Assembly: GCF_001427825.1 (NCBI RefSeq)
Contig: NZ_LMGT01000001.1
Location: 1-64,000 of the forward strand
Reading direction: 5' to 3'
DNA from: Brevundimonas sp. Root608
GTDB lineage: Bacteria > Pseudomonadota > Alphaproteobacteria > Caulobacterales > Caulobacteraceae
DNA: 64,000 nucleotides
Below are positions 1 through 10,000 of the stretch, one piece after another. The position numbers and the translations under genes were made by a program. The notes below the pieces were generated by a model, which saw nothing but the letters and a program-made list of their open reading frames with translations, searched no databases and was not told the DNA's origin. Each line of letters starts with the position of its first letter. Positions within the stretch are counted from its first letter, which is position 1.

Positions 1-205
1 CGACGATTCCGGGACGACGTTTCCCGCTCGTTCGCACCCCGCCGCACGTTGATGGCCCTGGCGCCAGACGCCCTCCCCCGCGACGGGATGCAGATATTAT
101 GGGCCCGCCGGGATGGGGTGCTGACAATAGAGTTTGAGAAAAGCGGAAGCGATTGATCGGGCGGGATATTTTCCCGCCAACCCGACTATAGGTTCGTCCC
201 ACCTG
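1..205. other. Left edge, no convincing gene
   Basis: No complete gene is visible here. One plus-strand frame is open from the window edge to a TGA at 154-156 and would encode a C-terminal tail of about 50 residues; I do not recognise it and cannot tell whether it is real. A perfect 7-bp inverted repeat (GGCGGGA/TCCCGCC, 160-166 and 172-178, 5-nt spacer) lies just beyond it. It has no T-tract, so it is not an obvious terminator. Confidence 0.35.
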
Positions 206-360
206 ATCCTTCTCCCGTTGGGAGACGGGGGCCCGGAGGGCCGGATGAGGGTTGGCCGGCGGAAGCGGCGAGCCGCCCTCCACAGGCGACCCTCGCCCTT
301 TCGCGCAACCGATCGCTTCGCTCCCGGGCGCCCAAGCCCTCTCCCATCGGGAGAGGGGTA
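206..360. repeat. Palindromic intergenic repeat
   Basis: This stretch begins and ends with tight hairpins: TCTCCC-gtt-GGGAGA at 211-225 and CCTCTCCC-atc-GGGAGAGG at 338-356. Between them are a GGATGAGGG motif and GC-rich inverted segments. The opening TGATCCTTCTCCC and the GGATGAGGG motif recur in the repeat at 51932-52121, read there on the minus strand, so the two look like diverged copies of one dispersed family. The right-hand hairpin ends 9 bp beyond the stop of the minus-strand gene at 366, where it could act as a transcript end or stabiliser. Confidence 0.7.
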
Positions 361-365
361 GCGGA

Positions 366-1955
366 TCACCGCCGCTTCAGCCCGCCCAGCAGGCCGCGCA
401 GCAGTTCCCGCGTCAGGGTCGAGCCCGCCGTCCTCAACACAGACTTGGTCGCCGCCTCGATCGGCGTCTCGCGGGTCGAGCGGCGGGGCGCGGCGCGGGG
501 GCGGGCGGCCTCGCGGTCGTAGCGGGCCTGTTCGCGGGCCTGGACCTTGTCGCGGGCGACGGCGGCCTTTTCGGCCTCCTTCGCGGCGGCCGCCTCGGCC
601 TTCGCCCGGGCCTCGGCCAGTTTCGCGTCGGCGACGGCCTGATCCTGTTCGCCGCGACGGACCGAGAGGATCTCCTCGGCGGATTCGCGGTCGACCATGG
701 CGTCATACAGGCCGCGCACCGGACTGGCGGCCATGACGGCGGCGCGTTCGGCGTCGGTGGCGGGGCCCAGCCGGCTGTCGGGCGGGCGGATCATGGTACG
801 GGCGACGACGTGGGGGGCGCCCTTTTCATCCAGGGTCGAGACCAGGGCCTCGCCGACGCCCAGCCCCTGGATGGCCTCGGCCGTGTCGAAGGCCGGATTG
901 ACGCGGAAGCTGTCCGACGCCGCCTTGAGGCCGCGCTGTTCGGCCGGGGTGTAGGCGCGCAGCGCATGCTGGATGCGGTTGCCGAGCTGGGCCAGGACGC
1001 TGTCGGGAATGTCGGCCGGGTTCTGGGTGACGAAATAGACGCCGACGCCCTTGGAGCGGATCAGGCGCACGACCTGTTCGACCTTTTCGCGCAGGGCGTC
1101 GGGCGTGTCGTTGAACAGCAGATGGGCCTCGTCGAAGAAGAAGACGAGCCGCGGCTTCTCGGGGTCGCCGACCTCGGGCAGCTGTTCGAACAGTTCCGAC
1201 AGCAGCCACAGCAGGAAGGCGGCGTAGAGGCGCGGGCTGGCCATCAGTTTCGTGGCGTCCAGCACATTGACCTGGCCGCGGCCGTCGAGGCCGGTGCGCA
1301 TCATGTCCTCAAGCTTCAGGGCCGGCTCGCCGAAGAAGGCCTTGCCGCCCTGTTGCTCGAGCTGAAGGATGGCGCGCTGGATGGAGGCGATGGAGGCCGG
1401 GGCGACATTGCCGACCTCGCGGCCGATGCGCTCCGAATTCTCGCCGACATAGGCCAGCATGGCGCGCAGGTCGTCGAGGTCGAGCAGCAGCAGGCCTTCC
1501 GTGTCCGCGACGTGGAAGAGGACCGACAGCACCCCTTCCTGCACCTCGTTGAGGTTCAGCATCCGGGCCAGAAGCAGGGGACCGATCTCGCTGACGGTGG
1601 TGCGGATGGGGTGGCCCTTGAGGCCGTAGAGGTCCCAGAAGACGACCGGCGCGGCCTTCGGCTGGAGCGTCAGCCCCATTGACGCGGCGCGCGCCAGCAG
1701 TTTTTCGTTCGGCGAGCCCGGGACGCAGATTCCCGACAGGTCGCCCTTCACATCGGCGCAGAAGACGGGGACGCCGGCGTCCGAGAAACCCTGGGCCATG
1801 ATCTGCAGGGTGACCGTCTTGCCGGTGCCGGTGGCGCCCGCGACCACGCCGTGGCGGTTGGCGCGGCCCAGCAGCAGGATCTCGGGCAGGCCGGCGCCGC
1901 TCGCCGTCCCCCCGTCCATGGATTGGCCGAGAAAAATGCCGGGGGCGTCGGTCAT
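366..1955 (-). CDS. HerA-like ATPase, DUF853 family (YjgR-like)
   Basis: A 529-residue cytoplasmic P-loop ATPase of the HerA/FtsK superfamily, helicase-like DUF853 branch. Walker A (GATGTGKT) is at residues 40-47 and Walker B (FFFDEAH) near 272-278. The C-terminal 100 residues are rich in Ala, Glu, Lys and Arg, probably a coiled coil followed by a basic tail. The length fits the DUF853 family. HerA proteins pump DNA with NurA nuclease, but no nurA lies nearby and the physiological role of the DUF853 branch is not established. It is divergent from the permease that follows, with 63 bp between starts. Family assignment is secure; function is not. Confidence 0.9.
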   Translation of the reverse strand: MTDAPGIFLGQSMDGGTASGAGLPEILLLGRANRHGVVAGATGTGKTVTLQIMAQGFSDAGVPVFCADVKGDLSGICVPGSPNEKLLARAASMGLTLQPKAAPVVFWDLYGLKGHPIRTTVSEIGPLLLARMLNLNEVQEGVLSVLFHVADTEGLLLLDLDDLRAMLAYVGENSERIGREVGNVAPASIASIQRAILQLEQQGGKAFFGEPALKLEDMMRTGLDGRGQVNVLDATKLMASPRLYAAFLLWLLSELFEQLPEVGDPEKPRLVFFFDEAHLLFNDTPDALREKVEQVVRLIRSKGVGVYFVTQNPADIPDSVLAQLGNRIQHALRAYTPAEQRGLKAASDSFRVNPAFDTAEAIQGLGVGEALVSTLDEKGAPHVVARTMIRPPDSRLGPATDAERAAVMAASPVRGLYDAMVDRESAEEILSVRRGEQDQAVADAKLAEARAKAEAAAAKEAEKAAVARDKVQAREQARYDREAARPRAAPRRSTRETPIEAATKSVLRTAGSTLTRELLRGLLGGLKRR

Positions 1956-2018
1956 GGGGGACTCCAGAATGAGCCGCCACCCTGTCGCGGCGGGCCGCGG
2001 GCTTCAAGCGCCTTGTCG

Positions 2019-3191
2019 ATGAAGATTGACCGGACGGGCGACGCCGCCGACGATGCGGGCATGAAACCCCCGATCGTCATGCCGAGCTCGTCCGTCGCGC
2101 GCAATGCGCTGGTGCTGATCGCCGTGGTGGCGGGCGGGGCGGCGCTCTACTGGCTGCGGGGCATACTGACGCCGCTGGCCATGGCCGTCTTCCTGATGAT
2201 CATGATCGACGGCGTGAAGCGGACGATCGAGGACCGCACCCCCGTTCCCGGCCGCTGGGCCGGGGCAGCGGCCCTTCTGGTCGTCGTGCTGGGCTTCTTC
2301 GCCTCGATCGCCATCATCGTGAACGGCGCGACGGGCTTCTTCGACGAGGCGACCGGCATCACCAGCCGGATCGGGCCCCGGATCGACCAGATCCTGATCG
2401 ACGGCGGGCGGCTGTTCGGAGTCACGGCGGCGCCGACGGCGGCCGATCTGCTGAGCCAGCTGGACGTGCGTGGCTATCTGGCCGGCGCGGCCAAACAGGC
2501 CCAGGGCGTCCTGTCCGGCTCGTTCTTCGTCATGGTCTATCTGGCCTTCCTGCTGGCGTCGCAGTCCGGGTTCCGGCGCAAGCTGGTCGGCCTGTTCCCC
2601 GGGCGCGAGTCCCGGTCCGAGGCGCTGGAAGTGTTCCAGAGGGTGCGCGGCGGGGTCGAGGGCTATCTGTGGGTCCAGACCGTGACCGGGGCCATGATCT
2701 GCGCCGCCGCCTGGCTGCTGATGCGGGCGGTGGGCCTGCAGAACGCCGAGTTCTGGACCTTCGTCATCTTCATCGTCGGCTTCATCCCGGTGCTGGGCGG
2801 GGCGGTCGCGGGTCTGGCTCCGCCGCTGTTCGCCCTGGTGCAGTTCGAGAGCTACTGGCCCGCGGCGGTTCTGCTGGTCGGGCTTCAGGCCATACTGTTC
2901 ATCAGCGGCAACATGATCCAGCCGCGCATGCAGGGCGACAACCAGAACATCGATCCCGTGGTGGTGCTGTTGTCGCTGGCCCTGTGGGGGCAGCTGTGGG
3001 GCGTGGTCGGCATGTTCCTGTCGACGCCGCTGGCGGTCATGGCCATGGCCATCCTGGCCGAGTTCAAGGGCTCGCGCTGGATGGCCATCCTGATGTCGGG
3101 CGATGGCGAACCGTATGCCGACGACGACGAACCGCGGCCCGTGCGGAACCGGCCGAACCGCGTCAACCCGCCGCAGGGCGCGGCCGATTGA
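2019..3191 (+). CDS. AI-2E family transporter (PerM/TqsA-like membrane protein)
   Basis: A polytopic inner-membrane protein of about 390 residues with hydrophobic segments in the first third and the last half, separated by a polar region. That is the usual AI-2E/UPF0118 layout. The conserved C-terminal block with the motif GNMIQPRMQG is present, and the tail after the last membrane segment is Pro/Arg-rich and cytoplasmic. Members export small molecules or act as ion antiporters; the substrate cannot be told from sequence. The start is uncertain: ATG at 2019 and ATG at 2061 are both possible and neither has a clear Shine-Dalgarno. A hairpin terminator lies downstream at 3325-3360. Confidence 0.88.
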   Translation: MKIDRTGDAADDAGMKPPIVMPSSSVARNALVLIAVVAGGAALYWLRGILTPLAMAVFLMIMIDGVKRTIEDRTPVPGRWAGAAALLVVVLGFFASIAIIVNGATGFFDEATGITSRIGPRIDQILIDGGRLFGVTAAPTAADLLSQLDVRGYLAGAAKQAQGVLSGSFFVMVYLAFLLASQSGFRRKLVGLFPGRESRSEALEVFQRVRGGVEGYLWVQTVTGAMICAAAWLLMRAVGLQNAEFWTFVIFIVGFIPVLGGAVAGLAPPLFALVQFESYWPAAVLLVGLQAILFISGNMIQPRMQGDNQNIDPVVVLLSLALWGQLWGVVGMFLSTPLAVMAMAILAEFKGSRWMAILMSGDGEPYADDDEPRPVRNRPNRVNPPQGAAD

Positions 3192-3511
3192 GGGCGTTTC
3201 ACCGCCCTTGATTGGTCACAACCGGCGCCTATCTCATCCCTGTCGCCGCGGCCCCTCCCCTCCCCCCAAGCCGCGGTGGACAGATCGGCGCCAACCCTCC
3301 CCCTCCCGGGCGCCGATCCCAAGCAGGCCGCCGGACGCAAGTTCGGCGGCCTTGTCTTTTCCGGGATCCCCGCCGCGACATCTGAGCAACAGGCCGGCCG
3401 GTTCGATGCTGCAACCGCGAAGGCGGGGGAACGGCGCCGCGAGCGCCCCGTTAGCGGCGGCGGAAGGGCGAAGCGCGGACGGTCCGCGAACAGCTCGAAG
3501 GATACCTCCTC
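3192..3511. other. Intergenic region with two hairpins
   Basis: There is no gene here. The left part carries a perfect 10-bp inverted repeat (GATCGGCGCC at 3283-3292, GGCGCCGATC at 3309-3318) around a pyrimidine-rich loop, followed by the intrinsic terminator at 3325-3360. The right part (3361-3511) must hold the promoter and leader of the outer-membrane protein gene; I could not pick out convincing -35/-10 boxes. Confidence 0.5.
3325..3360 (+). terminator. Intrinsic terminator after the AI-2E family gene
   Basis: An 11-bp stem (AGGCCGCCGGA at 3325-3335 against TTCGGCGGCCT at 3342-3352, one G-U pair) closes a short loop and runs into TGTCTTTT at 3353-3360. This is the expected form of a Rho-independent terminator on the plus strand. 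Confidence 0.8.
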
Positions 3512-4351
3512 ATGTACAAGACTCTCTCCGCCGCGTCCCTGGCGGTTCTGCTGGCCGGCGTCGCGGCGCCCGCCCTGGCCCAGTCCGCCCCCGACTGGAG
3601 CGGCCCCTACATCGGCGTCTACGGCGGCGTGGCCGAGAACAACGAGGACGCCGGCGAGGGCCTGGTGTTCGACCGCGACCTCGACGGCCAGTTCGACGAC
3701 ACCGTCGTCCTGAACGGCACGACCACCAACGCCTTCACCCCCGGCTCCTGCGACGGCGCCGCCACGGCCCAGGCCGTCGGCAACGGCTGCGACATCGATC
3801 CGACCGGCGTCGAAGGTTCGATCCGCGCCGGCTACGACATGCAGTTCGGCCCGATCGTCGTCGGCCTCGTCGGCGAGCTGAGCGCTGTCGACCTGGAGGA
3901 CTCGGTCACCTCGTTCAGCAGCACCCCGGCCGCCTATGTCTTCACCCGCCAGGTGGAGCAGATGGCCGCCCTGCGGGCCCGCATCGGCTTCCCGGTCGGC
4001 CCGGCGCTGTTCTATGCGACCGCCGGCGCGGCCAAGGCGAAGGTGGAGAACAGCTTCCGCACCACCAACACGGCCAACAGCTTCACCGAGACGGTCAACG
4101 AGAACGACGCCGACGGCTATCAGCTGGGCGGCGGCGTCGAGTGGAAACTGGCCCCGAACCTGTCGCTGACGGGCGAGTACCTCTATTCCAACCTGCAGCC
4201 CGGCGACTATGTCGTCCGCGCCGGACCGGGGACGGCTCCGGCCACCAATCCCTTCATCCTGGCGCCCAATACGGTCGGGACGGACATCACGCGCAGCAAC
4301 GACGGCCTTGAGCTGCACGCGCTCCGCGTCGGCATGAACGTCCGCTTCTAG
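3512..4351 (+). CDS. Outer-membrane beta-barrel protein (Omp25/31- or OmpA-barrel-like)
   Basis: A 279-residue exported protein. Residues 1-24 form a classic signal peptide ending AQS, and the mature part begins with the WSGPYIGVYGG motif typical of alphaproteobacterial opacity-type eight-stranded barrels. It ends in Phe (VRF), the usual outer-membrane insertion signal. Alternating Gly/Tyr/hydrophobic strands and a second conserved block (GGGVEWKL, then LTGEYLY) support the barrel. A Shine-Dalgarno-like AAGGA lies upstream of the ATG. It is monocistronic, flanked by terminators at 3325-3360 and 4377-4415. Its likely job is structural or adhesive in the outer membrane; nothing indicates a specific substrate. 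Confidence 0.88.
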   Translation: MYKTLSAASLAVLLAGVAAPALAQSAPDWSGPYIGVYGGVAENNEDAGEGLVFDRDLDGQFDDTVVLNGTTTNAFTPGSCDGAATAQAVGNGCDIDPTGVEGSIRAGYDMQFGPIVVGLVGELSAVDLEDSVTSFSSTPAAYVFTRQVEQMAALRARIGFPVGPALFYATAGAAKAKVENSFRTTNTANSFTETVNENDADGYQLGGGVEWKLAPNLSLTGEYLYSNLQPGDYVVRAGPGTAPATNPFILAPNTVGTDITRSNDGLELHALRVGMNVRF

Positions 4352-4376
4352 GTCCTTCCAGGGATCGACGGTCGGC

Positions 4377-4415
4377 GACGCCGGCTCCGGAAACGGGGCC
4401 GGCGTCGTTGTTTTT
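4377..4415 (+). terminator. Intrinsic terminator after the barrel protein gene
   Basis: The stem GACGCCGGCTCC (4377-4388) pairs with GGGGCCGGCGTC (4395-4406) across a six-base loop, with one G-U pair, and is followed by GTTGTTTTT. It is a strong Rho-independent terminator. Confidence 0.88.
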
Positions 4416-4550
4416 GGGGGTTCCCGAGACGCGCCGGCTGGCCTAGTCAGGCGGCCGTCGGACAGCGCGCTTGCCCCTGCGGCGAAGCGGCCTAGTCTGG
4501 CGTTCCCTCCGGCGGCCGATGCAGAGGCCGCGCCTGCAAGAGACCTGCCC

Positions 4551-7500
4551 ATGTCCGGCGAACTGGCTGCCAAGCTCCCTCAGGCGATCACCCTGGAGGA
4601 CCTGGAGGCCGGCTTTGCGAGCGCCCTCGGCGGGGCCCCGGGCCCGGAGGCCAGATCCTATCTGCTGCAGGCGTGGGACGACTACGCCGCCGACGAGGCG
4701 CCCGAACTGGGCGGCGCCGATCTGGCGGCCCTGCTGGCCTCGGTCTGGCGCTCGGCGGACGGTCGCAAGGCGGGGGACACCGCGCGCATAACGCTCGGGC
4801 CGCTCACGGGCGCCGACGGCCGGCCGACCGGCTATGACAGCCTGGTCATCGTCCAGGAGGACCGGCCCTTCCTCGTCGACAGCGTCATGGGCGAACTGGC
4901 GGACGCCGGGGTCACCGTGCGGTCGATGTACCATCCGATCGTCGAGCGCGACGGCGGGCGGGTCTCGCTGATCGTCGTGGTCATCGATCCCCTGCCCCAG
5001 GAGCGGCGCGACGCCCTCGGCGAAGGTCTCGCCACGACCATGGGCGACGTGCGCAGCGCCGTGGCCGACCATGCGGCGATGAACGCCCTGATGGCGCGCT
5101 CGATCGCCCATCTGGAAACCTCGCCCCCCGGCGTGGACGCCGAGGTCCTGGCCGAACACCTGTTGTTCCTGCAGTGGCTGCAGGCCGACCATTTCGTCTT
5201 CCTCGGCGCGCGCGACTACGACTATCCGCGCAACAAGGACGGCGGCTATGAGGCCGAGGCGCCGCTGTCGCAATCGGGCGCCGGCCTGGGCGTGCTGGCC
5301 GATCCCGCCCGGACGGTGCTGCGCCGCGCCAACGAGCCGGCGGTGCTGACGAAATCGATGAAGAAGCAGCTGGACCTGTCCGAGCCGGTCACCGTGGCCA
5401 AGGCCAACGTCCGGTCGCGGGTGCATCGGCGGGCCTATATGGACTATATCGGGGTCAAGCGGTTCGGGCCGGACGGGCGGCCGTCGGGCGAGACCCGCTT
5501 CGTCGGCCTGTTCACCGCCGAAGCCTATGACAAGACCGCGACCCAGGTGCCGCTGGTCCGCCGCAAGGTCGCCAACGCCCTGAAGCGGGCGGACAAGACG
5601 CCGGGCAGCCATAGCGAGAAGCGGCTCCGGAACATCCTCGAGAACTATCCCCGCGACGAACTCTTCCAGGTCACCGAAAACGAACTGCTGGAGATCGCGC
5701 TGGGCATATTGCACCTGCACGACCGGCCGCGGATCAAGACCTTCACCCGCAAGGACCCGTTCGACCGCTTCGTCTCCATCCTGGCCTTCATCCCGCGCGA
5801 ACGTTTCGATGCTTCGGTCCGTGAACGGATCGGCAAGATCCTCGCGGACGCCTGGGGCGGCCGCTTGTCGGCCTGGTATCCGCAGCTGTCGGATCAGCCG
5901 CTGGTCCGGATTCACTATATAATCGGGGTCACGCCCGGCGACCATCCGTGCCCGGATCAAGCCGAACTGGACGCCCGGGTGGCCGAGGCCGGCCGCAGCT
6001 GGGTCGACCGTTTCGAGAGCGCCCTGCGCCAGGCCGATGTCGACGACGTCGCCGTCGGCCCCCTGAGCGCGCGCTGGGCCGAAGCCTTCGGCGCCGGCTA
6101 TCGCGACCGCTATGACGCCGATGAAGCCGTGCGCGATCTTCAGGCGGTCGACGGACTGAACCGGTCGGGACAGATCGGCTCGGGCGATCCCGTGTCCGTG
6201 CGCGCCTTCCGCACGCCGGCGGACGGCCCGCTGAATTTCCGCTTCAAGCTCTATCGCCGCGGCTCGGCGGTGCCGTTGTCGGACGTGCTGCCGATCCTGG
6301 CCGACATGGGCCTGAAGACGCTGGAAGAGTGGGGCCACGCCCTGCATCCGTCGGGCGACGCCGATATCCATGTGCACGAATTCCTGCTGGAGGACCCGCG
6401 CGGCGGCGATCTGAAGTTCGAGGATGTGAAGGGCCCGTTCGAGGCCGCCTTCTCCGCCGTCTGGACCGGCCTGACCGAGAGCGACGGCTTCAACCGTCTG
6501 GTGCTGGAGCTGGGAGTCGACTGGCGCGAGGCGGCGCTGGTGCGCACCCTCGCCCGCTATCGTCAACAGACCGGGCTCGACCCCTCGCAGGCGGTGCAGG
6601 AAGAGGCGCTGCGCGACTATCCGGCCGTGGCGCGGGCCATTCTCGCGCTGTTCGAGGCGAAGTTCGACCCGGCGAAGGGCGGCGACGCCGCCAGCCGTGA
6701 GGCCGGGGTCGCAAAGGGGGTCGAACAGATCAACGCCCTGCTGCAGGACGTGAAGAGCCTGGACCACGACCGCGCCCTGCGGCGCCTGGCCCTGCTGGTC
6801 GAGGCGATCAAGCGGACCAACTACTATCAGACCGGCCCGGACGGCCGCCCGAAGCCGCATATCTCGATCAAGATCGCCTCGCGCGAACTGGCCGACCTGC
6901 CCCTGCCCAAACCCTTCCGCGAAATCTTCGTCTGGGCGCCGCATGTCGAGGGCGTGCACCTGCGCTTCGGACCCGTGGCGCGGGGCGGCCTGCGCTGGTC
7001 CGACCGCCGCGACGACTTCCGCACCGAGGTGCTGGGCCTGGTCAAGGCGCAGCAAGTCAAGAACGCGGTCATCGTGCCGGTCGGCTCAAAGGGCGGCTTC
7101 TTCCCCAAACATCTGGCGGCCATCGTGCGCGCCGGGGGCGACCGCGACGCCCAGCAGGCCGAGGCCATCCGCGCCTACAAGACCTTCCTCTCGGGCCTGC
7201 TCGACATCACCGACAACATCGACCGGTCCGGCGCGGTGGTTGCGCCGCAGCAGGTCGTCCGGTTCGAGGGCGACGACCCCTATCTGGTGGTGGCCGCCGA
7301 CAAGGGCACGGCGACCTTCTCGGACATCGCCAACGGCATATCCCGCGACTACGGCTTCTGGCTGGACGACGCCTTCGCCTCGGGCGGGTCCGTGGGCTAC
7401 GACCACAAGGTCATGGGCATCACGGCCCGCGGCGCGTGGGAGGCGGTCAAGCGCCACTTCCGCGAGATGGGCAAGGACATCCAGACGGAGCCCTTCACCG

Positions 7501-9416
7501 TCGTCGGCGTCGGCGACATGAGCGGCGACGTGTTCGGCAACGGCATGCTGCTGTCGAAGGCCATCAGGCTGGTCGCCGCCTTCGATCACCGCGACATCTT
7601 CATCGATCCGAACCCGGATCCGGCGTCGAGCTGGATCGAACGGGACCGGATGTTCAAGGTCCCGCGCTCGTCCTGGCAGGACTACGACAAGAAGAAGATC
7701 TCGAAGGGCGGCGGGGTCTTCCCGCGCTCGGCCAAGTCGATTGAACTGAGCCCCGAGATCAAGGCGGCGCTGGATATCCAGGACGATGTGCTGGACCCGG
7801 CCGCCCTGATGAAGGCCATCCTCAAGGCCCCGGCGGAGCTGCTCTATTTCGGCGGCATCGGCACCTATGTGAAGGCGCCGCACGAGAGCGACGCCCAGGT
7901 CGGCGACAAGGCCAATGACGCCATCCGCATCGACGGCGCGGAGGTGCGCGCAAAGGTGATCGGCGAAGGCGCCAATCTGGGCCTGACCCAGGCCGGCCGC
8001 ATCGCCTTTGCGAGAAGCGGCGGGCGGATCAACACCGACGCCATCGACAATTCGGCGGGCGTGGATTCCTCCGACCACGAGGTCAACATCAAGATCCTGA
8101 CCGGGGCGGCCATCGCCTCGGGCGCGCTGAAGGCCGGCGAGCGCGACGCCCTGCTGGCCTCGATGACCGACGAGGTCGGGCTGAAGGTGCTGGTGCACAA
8201 CTACGACCAGACCCTGGCCGTCTCGCTGCAGGAGGCGGAAGGGCCCGCCGCCCTCGATTCCCAGCAGCGTTTCATGCAGTGGCTGGGGTCCAAGGGTAAG
8301 CTGGACCGCAAGGTCGAGGGCCTGCCCGACGACGCGAAACTGGCCGAGATGAAGGCCGCGGGCCAGGCGCTGACCCGGCCCGAGCTGGCCGTGCTGACGG
8401 CCTATTCCAAGCTGGAGCTGTTCGACGACATCGTCGGTTCGACGGCGCCGGACGACGCCTTCTTCAAACGGACCCTGGTCCGCTATTTCCCGGCGCCGCT
8501 GGCCAGATACGAGGCCGACATGCAGCGGCACCGGCTGCGCCGCGAAATCGTCTCGACCATATTGTCGAACGAGATCGTCAACATGGCGGGCCCGACCTTC
8601 CCCGAGCGGCTGCGCCAGTCGGCGCGGTGCGACACGGGCGCCATGGTCGTCGCCTTCGAGGCCGCGCGTCAGATCTTCCGCCTCGACGAGGCCTGGGACG
8701 CGGTGTCGGCCCTGGATCTGAAAATCCCCGCCGAGGCCCAGACGGTGCTGTACCGCGAGATCGCGACCGTGCTGCGCCGCCAGACCTTCTGGCTGGCCCG
8801 CCGGGCGATGCGCAAGGGCTGCACCGTCGACCAGCTGATCGAGGCCTATCGCCCGGCGGCGGACGCCCTGCGCGCCGCCGGCGGCGCGGTGCTGTCGCGC
8901 TTCGAACAGGCCGGGCTGGAAAGCCGGGTCCAGACCTTCATAGGCCTGGGCGCGTCCGAGGCCATGGCGCGCGACTTCGCCATGCTGCGGCCGCTGGTGG
9001 CCACCGCCGACATCGGCGATCTGGCGCGCGAGGCCGGCTGGCCCGAGCCGGCCATGGCCATGCTGTACCACCAGGTCGGCGCGGCCTTCGACTTCGACCG
9101 GCTGCGCGCCGCGGCGGGCGCCGTGCCGTCGGCGGATCATTTCGACCGGCTGGCGGTTCGCCGCCTGATCGAGGATCTGATGGCCGAGCAGGTGCTGCTG
9201 ACCCGCGCCGTGGCCAAGGCCTCGAAGGTCTCGGTCGGAGCCAGCGAGGCGGCGGCCGAGGCGGCCGTCGACGCCTGGATCGGGCCGCGTCAGGCGACGG
9301 TGGAAGGCGTGCGCGCCTCGGTCGACGAGATCGAGGCCTCGGGCTCGGGCTGGACCTTCGCCAAACTGACCATCGCCAACAGCGCCATTCGTGAGATAGC
9401 GTCGTCGGCAAGCTGA
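4551..9416 (+). CDS. gdh: NAD-specific glutamate dehydrogenase, large (180-kDa class)
   Basis: A 1621-residue enzyme, the size typical of the bacterial large NAD-GDH class. It catalyses oxidative deamination of glutamate to 2-oxoglutarate and ammonia in the cytoplasm, feeding amino-acid carbon into the TCA cycle. The catalytic core is in the middle: the RGGLRWSDR block and the PVGSKGGFF lysine motif lie around residues 811-852, and the nucleotide-binding GVGDMSGDVFGNGM segment around 986-1000. The long N-terminal (ACT-like/regulatory) and C-terminal helical regions are those of the class. The ATG at 4551 has only a weak ribosome site. It stands alone, and usp follows on the same strand after 104 bp. 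Confidence 0.97.
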   Translation: MSGELAAKLPQAITLEDLEAGFASALGGAPGPEARSYLLQAWDDYAADEAPELGGADLAALLASVWRSADGRKAGDTARITLGPLTGADGRPTGYDSLVIVQEDRPFLVDSVMGELADAGVTVRSMYHPIVERDGGRVSLIVVVIDPLPQERRDALGEGLATTMGDVRSAVADHAAMNALMARSIAHLETSPPGVDAEVLAEHLLFLQWLQADHFVFLGARDYDYPRNKDGGYEAEAPLSQSGAGLGVLADPARTVLRRANEPAVLTKSMKKQLDLSEPVTVAKANVRSRVHRRAYMDYIGVKRFGPDGRPSGETRFVGLFTAEAYDKTATQVPLVRRKVANALKRADKTPGSHSEKRLRNILENYPRDELFQVTENELLEIALGILHLHDRPRIKTFTRKDPFDRFVSILAFIPRERFDASVRERIGKILADAWGGRLSAWYPQLSDQPLVRIHYIIGVTPGDHPCPDQAELDARVAEAGRSWVDRFESALRQADVDDVAVGPLSARWAEAFGAGYRDRYDADEAVRDLQAVDGLNRSGQIGSGDPVSVRAFRTPADGPLNFRFKLYRRGSAVPLSDVLPILADMGLKTLEEWGHALHPSGDADIHVHEFLLEDPRGGDLKFEDVKGPFEAAFSAVWTGLTESDGFNRLVLELGVDWREAALVRTLARYRQQTGLDPSQAVQEEALRDYPAVARAILALFEAKFDPAKGGDAASREAGVAKGVEQINALLQDVKSLDHDRALRRLALLVEAIKRTNYYQTGPDGRPKPHISIKIASRELADLPLPKPFREIFVWAPHVEGVHLRFGPVARGGLRWSDRRDDFRTEVLGLVKAQQVKNAVIVPVGSKGGFFPKHLAAIVRAGGDRDAQQAEAIRAYKTFLSGLLDITDNIDRSGAVVAPQQVVRFEGDDPYLVVAADKGTATFSDIANGISRDYGFWLDDAFASGGSVGYDHKVMGITARGAWEAVKRHFREMGKDIQTEPFTVVGVGDMSGDVFGNGMLLSKAIRLVAAFDHRDIFIDPNPDPASSWIERDRMFKVPRSSWQDYDKKKISKGGGVFPRSAKSIELSPEIKAALDIQDDVLDPAALMKAILKAPAELLYFGGIGTYVKAPHESDAQVGDKANDAIRIDGAEVRAKVIGEGANLGLTQAGRIAFARSGGRINTDAIDNSAGVDSSDHEVNIKILTGAAIASGALKAGERDALLASMTDEVGLKVLVHNYDQTLAVSLQEAEGPAALDSQQRFMQWLGSKGKLDRKVEGLPDDAKLAEMKAAGQALTRPELAVLTAYSKLELFDDIVGSTAPDDAFFKRTLVRYFPAPLARYEADMQRHRLRREIVSTILSNEIVNMAGPTFPERLRQSARCDTGAMVVAFEAARQIFRLDEAWDAVSALDLKIPAEAQTVLYREIATVLRRQTFWLARRAMRKGCTVDQLIEAYRPAADALRAAGGAVLSRFEQAGLESRVQTFIGLGASEAMARDFAMLRPLVATADIGDLAREAGWPEPAMAMLYHQVGAAFDFDRLRAAAGAVPSADHFDRLAVRRLIEDLMAEQVLLTRAVAKASKVSVGASEAAAEAAVDAWIGPRQATVEGVRASVDEIEASGSGWTFAKLTIANSAIREIASSAS

Positions 9417-9520
9417 CGAAGCCTTCTTGTCGGGCCGCGGTCAAAGGGCTCCGCCTTCTGACGGGCGCTTCGCGCATGCGTCCGGGTTCTGGTAGCGTCC
9501 GGGGCTGAGGGAGAGGGCCG

Positions 9521-9991
9521 ATGCCGCGCAAGTTTCTGGTCGTGGTCGACGACAGCCCGGAGTTCGAGTCCGCCCTGCGCTATGCCGCGCGGCGGGCGCG
9601 TTCGACCGGCGGGCGGGTGGCCCTGCTGCGCGTGATACCGGCGGCGGCGTCGGACGCCCACTGGGCCGGGGTGCGCGAGGAGATCGAGCGTCAGACGCGG
9701 CTCGAGGCCGAGACCCTGCTGAACAAATGGGCCGACGAGGCGGCGGAGCGTTCCGGCGCCACGCCGGTGCTGCTGATCGAGCGGGGCGAGCCCCAGAACG
9801 CCATTCGCAAGGTCGTCGGCGAGGACGCCGAGATCAAGATCCTGGTCCTGGCCGCCGGCCACGGCGGGCGCGGGCCCGGGCCGCTGGTTTCGGCGGTGGT
9901 CAAACAGGGCGCCGCCTTCACGGGCCGCAAGCTGCCGGTGACCATCGTGCCGGGCGAACTGACCGAGAAGGACATCGAGGACCTGGCGTGA
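9521..9991 (+). CDS. Universal stress protein, UspA family
   Basis: A 156-residue single-domain protein with the UspA fold. It starts with a hydrophobic strand and the VVVDDSPEFESALRYA nucleotide-site segment, has central helices, and ends with a short strand (LPVTIVPG). The ATP-binding Gly loop near the C-terminus (G-H-G-G-R-G) is approximate, so ATP binding is plausible rather than certain. A good Shine-Dalgarno (GGGAGAG) precedes the ATG. It may be co-transcribed weakly with gdh, but a palindromic repeat follows it directly. Confidence 0.9.
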   Translation: MPRKFLVVVDDSPEFESALRYAARRARSTGGRVALLRVIPAAASDAHWAGVREEIERQTRLEAETLLNKWADEAAERSGATPVLLIERGEPQNAIRKVVGEDAEIKILVLAAGHGGRGPGPLVSAVVKQGAAFTGRKLPVTIVPGELTEKDIEDLA

Positions 9992-10000
9992 CGTCGTCAG

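Noticed and set aside
3103-4311. 402-codon plus-strand frame overlapping the barrel gene
   Set aside because: Arg/Pro-rich out-of-frame reading across a terminator and the signal peptide of the real gene.
4443-7055. Minus-strand open frame of 870 codons opposite gdh
   Set aside because: It is exactly antisense to the well-supported gdh coding sequence and has the Arg/Gly/Gln/His-rich composition of a GC-skew shadow.
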